From positions 19,585,883 through 19,649,882 of the forward strand of contig NC_088789.1 of NCBI RefSeq assembly GCF_949628265.1: a stretch of DNA of 64,000 nt, given 5' to 3'. The notes below the pieces were generated by a model. That model ran no database searches. It was not told the origin of the DNA and worked only from the letters and a program-made list of their open reading frames with translations. Below are positions 26,401 through 39,208 of this stretch, piece by piece. The stretch comes from Cloeon dipterum. Its lineage: Eukaryota; Arthropoda; Insecta; Ephemeroptera; Baetidae. The translations under genes were made by a program, and so were the position numbers. How positions within the stretch are numbered: position 1 is the first letter of the stretch; each line of letters starts with the position of its first letter.

Positions 26401-28351
26401 TCACTTCTTCTTCTATCTGCCGCGTGCGAAACTCGAGTGAAAAGGGAAGTCAATTTTCACGAATAGCATTGAGCGCGTGCCAGCCAGCACTTGCTTTCGA
26501 TTGTTGACATTTATTCTCGACGACGCGCTTTAGCACAAATGACAATATATTCTCGCTGCGAATATGCACCGCAGCGCACTTCTTGTGCCGTAATTCGATT
26601 TTAAAATTCCTCTCGGTTTGCTGAGTCAGTGGAATGAAAAAAATATTTACATCGAGTTGAAAGAACCGCCTTTTTTCGTCGAAAAGTAATTATTTGTATT
26701 ATTTTGAATAGACTCGATAGAAAATATGAAAAACCTCTTAAAAGCGCCGCTAGCTATAATGATTATCTGTTATCGGGATCCACAAACATTTGACCGGAGT
26801 CCTAACAAATGTCATAAAACAAATAGAAAAGAAAAAAATCCTCTCTCTCATACAAGAAAAAGCTTACGCGTGCTTTCAAAAATTGTGCAAATTAAGCTGA
26901 ACTTTTGATTACCACGCAATTGATGCCTATTTTTCTTACTTCTACGTCGAAAAATTTTTCTTGGTAGTTAAAAAGTGCCGCCCCATAAAACAGTCAATTT
27001 TTTCACTAAAAGCCCCATTATTAACGAATAACGAAGGATAAAAATCACTACATCATTGCAATATAAAAAGTTAGGTAAAACTTCAAATTTCAGGACGAAA
27101 TTAAAGTAAAAAATTAATAATTAAATAATAATTTTATCCAGTGTAAATATGAAGTTCTGTACTCATTATATATTTTAATATGAAATAGTGCTTCAGATGT
27201 TAAGCTGAAGCTAGTCGGAAAAAAAATTGACGCTCTAGGGACTCGGGAGGAAACACATTGTCCGGGTCGTACGGGTTTTATGTTTTATTTCCATTATGGA
27301 ACGTCCATCGAGTGGCTTCTTAGGTAGAAGAGAAAATTTAATATTATATGGACTTAGCATCGATTGATACTAAAATTATAAAAATATGACCTTAAGTAAT
27401 GAATAATGAAGCACACAGAGCCATTGGAAATGCATTTTGGTAGTTGAATTGTTTTAATTTCTTAAATTTTAATAATTCCGTTACAATTAGGCTTGAAAAA
27501 CAAAGTTTACAATGCGACGTTTCAATTGATTTTTATCTTTATTTCCTACATATTTTTTTGAGTTTTTTAAAGTTCTGAATTAAAATATATGCCACGTATG
27601 CCACAAATTTTTAATTTCAATCAAGAGTAATATTGCATGATAACTTCAAAATCAATAATCAATATCCAATATCATTGATAGAAAATCTAGCTGGCAAAAT
27701 ATTACGAAATTCAAGGTGTAATAATATCTACTTGAATCAATTAAAATTTCTTATATATTTAATTATTATTCATAATAATATAACAGGGTATTTTTTTCAA
27801 TCTAAATGATGAATCGTTTCAACCCGCAGGTGCAGGGTGGAAACAAACAGGTTGTATTGGTTAAAAACACACGAGGCGATGAGAAATTACCACACACATT
27901 ACGGCAAAATCATGTGGGCGGATACTGAAGCCATGCAAACAGTTCTAACGAACATTCCAAAGGTTTATGAAACTATTTCTGATTTATTCCAGGCAGCTTG
28001 TCTTCATCTACTCATCAGCAGATTTTAAATCAGTTTATGTAGATTATCATACATGAAGTTAACTTTAAGTTATAATCATAGAAGGATAGAAGTTCCAGCC
28101 CTACTTCGTAAGCATGACTCGATTTCTAGTCTTTAGTTGATATATTAACGTTAATTAGATCAATTATTTAATGCGTCCTTACCCTTTCGCCCTCCGAAGG
28201 GTCCGCTGAAGATCGTGTCTTTCCCGATGACATTGTGGTCGATGTACTGCATCAACTTGGTCGTGTCATGGCACTTTTTTTGTCGGGACTCGCCTCCCTT
28301 GTAATTTTCGGGCAGAGAGTAAAATTTGCGTGGCCCGAACTCGCTAGACAT
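17441..28351 (-). CDS. Cysteine desulfurase-like (class V aminotransferase) / TtcA-like tRNA thiolase fusion
   Basis: Fourteen minus-strand exons join in frame into 1,212 residues: 28183-28351, 24275-24410, 22422-22825, 21605-21721, 21445-21548, 21263-21390, 20937-21209, 20287-20662, 18991-19900, 18445-18677, 18146-18386, 17871-18093, 17689-17815, 17441-17638. Residues ~60-560 form a class V PLP enzyme: DYTASGR, NTHTTT, GNGCTGA (125-131), EHHSNLLPW (153-161), Asp232, PLP lysine Lys267 in SVHKFVGG, and RGGCACAGPY (412-421), in which Cys417 aligns with the SufS catalytic cysteine. Residues ~570-920 are a serine-rich linker with a coiled-coil-like stretch. Residues ~930-1170 are a TtcA-type PP-loop domain: SGGKDS (969-974), CSFCSRMKRG (C1049/C1052), GQHLDD and CPAC (1139-1142). 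Bacterial TtcA makes 2-thiocytidine in tRNA using a [4Fe-4S] cluster held by three cysteines; cysteine desulfurases supply persulfide sulfur. A single-chain sulfur relay is inferred. The GTG-led upstream frame gives no earlier ATG. Confidence 0.88.
20281..20286 (-). other. GC-type 5' splice site at the seam of the fusion gene
   Basis: The exon ending at 20287 is followed on the minus strand by GCAAGT, the usual form of a GC-AG intron donor (AAG|GCAAGT). With this donor the frame joins in phase 0 to the 910-base linker exon, which begins ATGGCCCAG. The nearest GT, two bases inside the motif region, would break the frame. Confidence 0.7.
22115..22345. repeat. Dispersed repeat, copy 2 (in fusion-gene intron)
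   Basis: This shares flanking blocks with 12590-12820 (see that entry), again inside an intron. The inner part is shorter by about 25 bases and diverged. No terminal inverted repeats were seen by eye. Confidence 0.5.
24411..28182. other. Large first intron of the fusion gene
   Basis: This intron of about 3.8 kb lies between the first coding exon and the DYTASGR exon, while most other introns of the gene are under 1.5 kb. The junction is in frame (AAG G|TG GTG). Parts near 24540-25050 and 25990-26620 are richer in CpG than the surroundings, and 26124 has a TATAAA-like string, so enhancers or an alternative promoter are possible. I see no nested protein-coding gene. Confidence 0.5.
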
Positions 28352-29440
28352 GAGGAATATGACTAATTTTTCACTGTGAGCACTCTCGTAGAAAACCACG
28401 ACGGGCTCTTACGAACTGCTGGCAGCGACTGTCGCGGTCGTGCGAACGCCAACCCAGCGCATTGCCCGTGCTACCGCTACCACGACCACGCTGCTCGCGG
28501 ATCCCGCTGCCAACCCAGCTGACATACAAACAAGATGGACCGACCCACTTTCTGATGCGACTGCTGCACCTCTCACAAAAGTGAATTTAAAGGAGGCGGA
28601 TAAAGTGAAAAATCAAAGCTCAAATTTGAAAATAAAATTAAATGAGAGCATGAGACTCATGAGAGCAGAAGCTTGCGTGCTCAAATTTCGTCAGCTTGTT
28701 AGTTACTTGTTATTTACACGTAATTTTCGTTCGTGAATTTCGTTCAACAGGCATTAAACGCACTCAACAGCTGATGTGTAGGGGGTAGAGGCGGGGCTTA
28801 CGCAGAGGAGGAGACGAATGAGTTTGGTACTACAAAATAAGGTCATTGTGCCATTAATTTGATTGGCAAAGATCGTTTTATTGCTATTCGCTCGACTATT
28901 AAGAGCACTTTGAGTTGGTTTTTAAATGTGCGCGGTTAGGGTTTATGAAGAATGTTACAGAAAGTTCATTCCTTTCATGCTTCAGATCAGCTAAAATCGT
29001 TCAATGCGCATGCTTGTGTCCAATCCATCACTCATATTAAGAAATCGGGCCATGCTTTTGGCCAGGACTTGGAGTAATTTTTGTTAATTAACGAGTGTTG
29101 CAAGCTAAACAACAGGTTAACATCTAATGCAGCTGCGGCATTTTTTCTCGACTAAAGCCTGCGTAAGTCTGGTGTCTGCTGTTCGTGTCAATAGTCACAA
29201 CGTAGAAGCGTGTTATTAGTTTATGCTGTTGAGCACCAATCATTAGCGCTTGAACCACCACCGCATCCTTCGCGAGTCGCGTGTGTGCAGTGTGTGCACA
29301 TTTGGCGCCGATTGAGGTTTGAGCAGCTTCGAGGCCGAGTTGCAGTCGCTTTTTCGCTTTGCCAGTGCCAGCAATTGCGTTCGGGGTGAATATTTTCTGA
29401 TTGACCGCAGAACTTGCTAATCCGGCACCTAAACAAGAAA
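28352..29440. promoter_or_regulatory. Divergent promoter region: fusion gene (-) and CTP synthase (+)
   Basis: About 1.1 kb separates the two start codons. It has CpG-rich patches next to both genes (around 28400-28530 and 29220-29400) that fit 5' UTRs and core promoters without a clear TATA box. The 28440-28736 open frame overlaps this zone and shows no domain. Confidence 0.55.
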
Positions 29441-32817
<3,377 letters not shown>

Positions 32818-34073
32818 TTTTTTCCAAGAAGACGGGAATTCAAATTTCATGCGGCCTATTGGCTTAATTTTATGTCCATATTCATGCGTATAGTATTGGT
32901 TTAAAAGTATAAACTCTGTTCACAACTTTTAAGCTAAACAATTTTATTTTATTGAGAAGAAGTAATGAATGTCTATTGTATTCTTGAACGTTGGGAAAAA
33001 TAAAGTTATTCATCTGAGAGTCCTCGTTTTTTCATGACTTCTAGATAAGAATGTTTCAGCATTTTATATATTCCTAAATAGAGTTGAGTGGTCAAGGTCA
33101 CGTTTTAGGTGATTGCCTTTGCATTTTTTGGTGATTTGACAAATTCAAATGGTTTTATAGAAGAATTCTGATAATATTTAACTATTTGATTATTAATATT
33201 GTGAATATGAACATGAGTTTAATGAAATATTAAGACTCAAGGAAATTATACAGCCCATGCTAATTAGCTTTAATTCTGAACAACCCTAAAACTGACTTGA
33301 CGAGACCATTAAAATTTTAGTCCCTTAAAATCAACTATTCAGTTTATCTTCCAATTATTTTATTGAACTTGACTAAAAAATCATCATTTTCACAGTTAAA
33401 TAGTGATATTATGATCGTGTTAATACGTGACAAAATATTAGTAATTAATTTATCCTAACAGATACAAGGTAATAAATTTTCTAAAAATTCAAGTTTATTT
33501 TACAATGAACAATAAAAGCAACTCAAAGATTTTAAATACGGTACCGAATTTTTCTTTTAAAGAATTAACAGGTGCCAAAATAAATTGAAAATCGGTAAAC
33601 ATCATCTTTACAATTGGATTTCGTAAGATAGAAAATATAATATCAGAAATGTAACCCATTTGCAGTGTATCTTATTATAATGCGAGTTAAAGAGCGATTC
33701 AGACGGTTTTAGGCTCTATAAGATGGTTCGAGAATCTGGAATATCTTTAACATGCAGAATTAGTGCTCATTTAATGCCAAATAGGAAATCAGATGCAAAA
33801 AAAATATGAACCGTCTTATATTCCTAGCCCTATTCTGAATCCTCAAGATGTGATAGCGAATCAAATTAAGATTCAAATGTCAAGATCAAAATGATCGTAA
33901 TTTATTAATCTTCGTTTCATTCTGTTTGATGAAGTCAATCAAATTGCAGAATATGCATAGCCCGGTCTTCCCTTTTTCGTTCATTTATCAAAACTAAACC
34001 CCTGGGTTTTGACGCGGCGTTTAGAAATAAATAAGTTAATATTGCTTCACATCGCTGGTTGGATGCAGCTGGT
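32818..34073. other. 3' UTRs of CTP synthase (+) and the ING gene (-)
   Basis: The region is AT-rich and has no supported gene. A plus-strand AATAAA lies at 32999-33004, about 180 bases after the CTP synthase stop. A minus-strand AATAAA lies at 33901-33906, about 170 bases after the ING stop. The 900 bases between them show nothing I can name. Confidence 0.55.
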
Positions 34074-35744
34074 TCACTTTTTCTTCCTCTCCTCCAAGCA
34101 CTTGGGACAGTACCACTTGCCTTTTGGCTTTGTCGTGAGATTGACGCAAGCAAAGTGGAACCACTCAATGGGGCACTGAAACGGGAATTTTAAATAAGTT
34201 ACAAGGGTCCAGAGAGAGCAGGTAATGGAATGGGGCTCTTACGTCTGGGACCTCGCACGCAATCATCTCCCCATAGGACACTTGATGACACAAGCAATAT
34301 GTCGGCTCGTTGGGGTCCACAGGCATGTCCAGCACATCAGAAGGATGTGTGAGCGGCGCCGCAATGGCCACCTCAGCGGCTTTGGCTGTTTGGGCTTTGC
34401 TGCCGCCCCGCTTTTGCTTCTTCTTGGTTTTGGCAGCAACAGACTCGTCTTCAGAGCTGTCACGGGATCGCTTCTTGTCCTTTTCTTTTGTCTTCTTACT
34501 CCGATCTGCAAAAAAAAATTAAAAGTGTGTCAAAATCCATTGTCCAGGGATTAGCCGAAGTGCAGGAAAATAGAAAGATAAAATTACAGAATTTTTTTGT
34601 AATATAGTATTTGTTTGAATGACAAATTACTTATAAATAGTTTAGTTAGAACATTTCTAGACTAGTTTCGGTTTTTTCCTGGTGAAAAACCCCCATTTTT
34701 ATAATATTTTAAGGGTTATCACATGTTAATCATTGCAATAAGTAATATTTTTCCAGCTGAAGAATTTGTAACCAGTATTACCATATTTTAAATAATCCAA
34801 TTACAAATATTAATCACTTTAATTTTGGTTCAAATACGTTATTAGTTACCTTTTTTAAGGTTTAAATGAGTATTTTCCTTGTTCAGGGAGTACACGAACA
34901 AATAATTTAGCTTCATTAATTAAAGGTTCCACATCTTGAGATTAGGCCTTGAAAATGTTTGGCAATCATCTAAGAATGTAAATAAAAATACAGAAAACCC
35001 CCATCTTCTCGAAATAACGGAAATTTTCTGGTTTTTACCAAATAAAAACACAGTTGTGGAAATAAAACAGACTATCAGTAGAGCGAATCCAGCAAATTTT
35101 CTCTCTGCTGAGTTAAAACAAGAAATTACTTGAGTGGATATCTTCCATTTTCCTTTAATATGCCTACTTTTACTTTTATTTCCAGGCGTTTCTTCCACAG
35201 ACCGCGAGCTGCTAGCGGCTGCTTTCTCCTGAATTTCCGCCTCAAATCGGGCCAAATCGTTGTCCAGTCTTCGGATGTGCTTGTCCACCTAATAACAAAT
35301 ATGTTTAATATCAACAAAATAGAGGACAAAACGAAGCATACTAGCTCATAAGTTTGGATTGCCAGCTGAACTTTGTCATCTCCATACTCTTTCGATTTGT
35401 TGAACATTTTCTGGATGTTGGAGATGAGTTCTTTCTTTTTGTCACTGCTCATGCTGCTTGATTTGTTTGTGGGGTAGGCAAGTCCTTCCAAATACTCGGT
35501 CGCATATTTGTCAATGGTCTGCATTAAATTCTGGGCTCTAGCGTCTAAATCCCTGAGTAAGGTGAAGTTTCTCTGCAGCTCTATGGGCAGGTGCTCTAAA
35601 CCTGTTGTTAGATCATTATAGTCGTGTATCATGTCGTTTTAATCATAAATATATTTTTTGATTATCTTCTAAGCAATAAATGATAGGTTAAACATGAGAG
35701 AACTTACTGTCCAAATAATGCTCTAAATACAGAGCCGTCGTCAT
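34074..35744 (-). CDS. ING5: Inhibitor of growth family protein (ING4/ING5-like)
   Basis: Five minus-strand exons (35708-35744, 35342-35601, 35168-35288, 34243-34505, 34074-34175) join in frame into about 260 residues. The N-terminal ING domain begins [20 protein letters not shown] and continues with helices that dimerise in this family. A basic, serine-rich linker with nuclear-localisation-like Lys/Arg runs follows, then a C-terminal PHD finger with the full C4HC3 ligand set ([34 protein letters not shown]). Such fingers read histone H3 trimethyl-Lys4, and ING4/5 proteins belong to HBO1 or MOZ/MORF acetyltransferase complexes. I cannot separate ING4 from ING5. The third exon has two possible donors 6 bases apart, both in phase. 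Confidence 0.92.
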
Positions 35745-37146
35745 TTTTCCCGAGTTTTCTTGCGTCTCGGTTTGAATAGATAATTATCCACTTTGTTTAC
35801 AGCTCATAACAAATAATAATCCACTGTGCACTAGAGTGTAAATGTTTAGCTTGTTGTGAAAAGTAAAAAAAAGGGAGATGCGAGGCCAAGTCAACGACAA
35901 CAATCAGGGGTCGGGGCGAAAGCAATAATAATAAGCAACGGCGAAGGCGTACCGCGAGAACAAGAGGCGCTTAAAAGAAAATGACGTCAATGTTTTCACG
36001 TTTCACGCGCAGCCGCGCAACGGTAGGAAAGGCGCGAAAAGTTCATAGCTCTGCTAGGATCGCCTCGCAATTGGCCAACGAGATAACAAATTGGATTGAT
36101 GAGAATCAAAAATGAAGGAAATAGGCAAATAGGAAACTCGCATTATATCCAACAACTTTTAGCTAGGGGTGCCAGACAACCGAACAACTAAACACCGGAG
36201 ATTTTCCATAAGCCTGTTAAATTTTAGGACCGAAAACCGGACATCTCCAGTCGAAACCCGGAGGTTGGCGGCTCTGCTTTGAGCTGAGGGAACAAAAAAT
36301 ACAAGGCTAACGATTATTAGAAAAACCCAATTAATGAATATGTTTCTATAATTATATTTATATCTAATAAATTAAACGCTTATACTGAGAAAAAGCTGTT
36401 TTTTATTATTATTTTAATTAATTGGTATTTTATTATAAATAAAATGAATTTGTTAGAGGTAAAACAAGCGTATTAGGAAAAAGCAAATTCTGTAACTCAC
36501 TAAACGATTTGAACCTGGAAGAAGAGCAGAGTGAGACAGGCGGAGAAAGGTTGACGCGTGTTTATATCATTATAGGATCCGGATTCCGGAATGAAGCCCA
36601 AAATTGCTGCTAACATTTTTATTGAATAGATATGTATGTACTAACAATTTCAGTTGCCATTGCAAGAATGTAAAAAATTACTTAAGGGTGGGGGGGGGTA
36701 TTTTCGTGAAACAGAGGACACGTTAGTGTGATTAATTTTAATTTTTTTCTTTGAAAAAGGAAAATTAGTTTCTAATTAGTTTCTATTTTTTTTGGTAAAT
36801 GCCGCTTTGATGAATATTATGTGCATGACTTCATAATATAAAATATTTACCTTCAGTTTATGCTGTGATTGAAAATGAATTTTACAATACACAATAGAAG
36901 AAATTTTTTTAATATTCATATATAAGATGGAGATTAAAAATATTATATTGGTGTGCATGGTGAAATTATTTTATTTCATATTTTAAATCACAAAACAAAG
37001 GCAGCACTAACAAGGCAAAACAAAAATGGCAAAAATGCCGAGCAAATTAACAATTAAATCGCTTAGTTGACTGGAGACGAACAGGAACAAACAAATTTAA
37101 AAATGATTTAAATAATAATATATGTACAAAATTACTAATGACGAAT
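35745..37146. other. ING upstream region and 3' flank of cuticle-like gene A
   Basis: The ING promoter should lie at about 35750-36060, which is CpG-richer than its flanks. At about 36170-36285 several copies of a CCGGA-type word occur, which looks like a small repeat fragment. A run of nine G lies near 36690. The minus-strand AATAAA near 36971-36976 fits gene A's polyadenylation. No other gene is seen. Confidence 0.45.
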
Positions 37147-39152
37147 TTAGTGTCCGCCTACGAAGCCTCCGTAGCCGCCGTCCTCGTGCTCATATCCAGA
37201 GCTGCTGTGGCCGCTCTGGCCGCCCTTCTTGCCGAACTCGTCGTGATGGCCGCTGTACTCCTCGTGGCCGTGCTCGCCCTTGTGGCCGCTCTCGTCGTTG
37301 TGGTGGTGGCCCTTGGCGAACTGGCCCTTTTTACCGTGGTTGGCCTGCTGGTGGCCGCTTGCGTGGTGGCCACCCTTCTCATGTCCACCTTTTGCCTCCT
37401 GGAAGTGCTCCTCCTCGGCTCCGTGCTTCTTGTTGAAACCCTCCTTGTGCTCCTCGTCGTAGAACTTGTGCTCCTTCTTGTACTCGTCCTTGTGGTACGT
37501 GTTGTGGAAGCCCTTGGTGCTCGAGCCCTTCTTGTGGTAGCCCTTTGAGCCGTGGGAGGAGCCCTGCTCGCCTTTGCTGCCAGAATCTCCACCTATGGTG
37601 AAAGGATCATTTTTATTTATCACAGATTTTGAAAGAAATTAATTACATGCATGCGGCTTTTAACGTGTCCTAAATACAATTTTAAAATTTTAGGATTTTA
37701 ACTGAGTCATGGGTTCTCATTTCATTTGCAATGTCCTCAATTTTATCCTCCAAAATAGCATAAATATTGTGACGATCCAATTTCAAATCTGAAAATAAGT
37801 GGAAATGTGTTGAAACACAAAAATAGAAGCATCATTATTTACTTTAAAATAAATCTCGATTTTTTTTCTCGATGAAAAGAAGCTGTCAATTAATTTGAAT
37901 TAAAAGTATCTTTAAGTCCGAAATGCTTCTACTTTTGGTCCTCATATTTAACCCTCGCTAAGTTTTAACTCTTAATGCAATCTGCAATAAAAAAAACCGA
38001 CCTAGCCCGGCAATTCCAGCTTTAAATCAATTTAGTTTTGTTGGCCCATTAACTTATCTTCTTATTTCTGGCTCAGTTATGATGGCAAATCATTATTTTT
38101 TAAGTTTATATAAATAATTTTCTGCTATGTATGGGTTATTTTTAGAGATTAATACTCTCGGCTTGAGAGAAACAGGGAAAAGTAAAATAGAAAGCAGCGA
38201 GTGGATTAACTAAAAAAGCCCCAAATTAGTGAAAATCGAGCATATCTCTCCTCGAACTGAAAGCCAATATTGTACTAATATAGGCTTCTGTTTATTAAGT
38301 ATACAATCTTTTTAACTTAAAATGCTCATTTTGATGATACAGACTAAGTTTAAAAATCAATCTATTTCTTATTTTCCTGATTTTGAAACAAATAAATGAA
38401 TATTTTATTTAACAATTATTTTCTGACAAATAATGTTTCATCCATAGACTAGTTTTCATTATTTTTTCTCTAAATATCCACTTAGAAAATAAAGTCTGGC
38501 TCAATTACCTTTAATTTTACAAACATAATTTTGGTGAGGGAACAGTCGGAAGAGTCTTACCTGCGTAGTACGCCTTTTCCTCAAATTGTCCCTTCTTGTT
38601 GGCACCGTCCTCTTCAAAGTGTCCACTCTGTCCGCCCTTGTCGAACTTGCCACTCTGGCCCTTGTGGAAGCCACTGCTGCCCTTGTGCCCCTTGGCGCCC
38701 TTTGAGCCCCCAGCATTGTAGTGTTCAGCGTGGTGCTGACCGCCGCCGCCCTTCTTGAACTCGCCTCCGCTGCCGCCACCGTGCGCCGCGTACAGGTTGC
38801 CGTGCTGCTGGTAGCCGTCAGCGAGGCCGTGGCCGCCGCCGTAGCCGCGTCCGAAGTTGAAGTACGTGCCCAAGGCAGCCGGCTGCGCCGAGAAGTGGCC
38901 GCCAGAGGCCGCGGCCGCCGGGCCGCTGACCACGTGACTGTAGCTGACGCCGTCGCCGTTGTGGTACACTTGGTAGGTGGAGGGCGCCGGCTCTGCGTCC
39001 ACCTGCACCAGCGGCCCGTCCAGCACCGGCAGCAGCTGGTTGATGTGGGCCCCCGGGGGCAGCAGCATCATCGGCGCTAGGTGGGCCGCGTGGGCCGCCG
39101 CCCAGACCGCCGCAACAAACACTACGAGAGGGACACCGGCACTTGTGCTCAT
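37147..39152 (-). CDS. Secreted Gly/His/Lys-rich protein A (cuticle-like)
   Basis: Two exons (38561-39152 and 37147-37592, minus strand) join in frame into about 345 residues. The ATG at 39152 is used because the frame upstream has only a TTG. A signal peptide (MSTSAGVPLVVFVAAVWAAA) is followed by a non-repetitive, proline/alanine-rich part to about residue 110, then glycine-, lysine- and histidine-rich low-complexity sequence. The second exon has the family block FHNTYHKDEYKKEHKFYDEE, then GHEKGGHH and GEHGHEEYSGHHDEFGKKGG. Similar proteins in insects are generally called cuticle or histidine-rich glycoprotein-like; the exact role is unknown. A TATA box (TATAAAAA, 39201-39208 on the minus strand) lies about 50 bases before the ATG. 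It is a paralogue of B and C. Confidence 0.82.
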
Positions 39153-39200
39153 TCTTGGTCGACGTTCAAGCAAACTCTGCGGACGCTCGGCCCGTTTGTC

Positions 39201-39208
39201 TTTTTATA
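39201..39208 (-). promoter_or_regulatory. TATA box of gene A
   Basis: TATAAAAA on the minus strand, about 50 bases upstream of the gene A start codon. This fits a short 5' UTR and tissue-specific, TATA-driven transcription typical of cuticle genes. Confidence 0.6.

Noticed and set aside
28352-28399. An N-terminal extension of the fusion protein to 28399
   Set aside because: The upstream codon is GTG, not ATG, and no in-frame ATG occurs before the one at 28351.
33700-33745. A possible tRNA B-box (GGTTCGAGAATC)
   Set aside because: No matching A-box, acceptor stem or anticodon arm could be folded around it.
39153-39173. A start seven codons upstream for gene A
   Set aside because: The codon at 39173 is TTG. 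The ATG at 39152 gives a good signal peptide at a normal distance from the TATA box.
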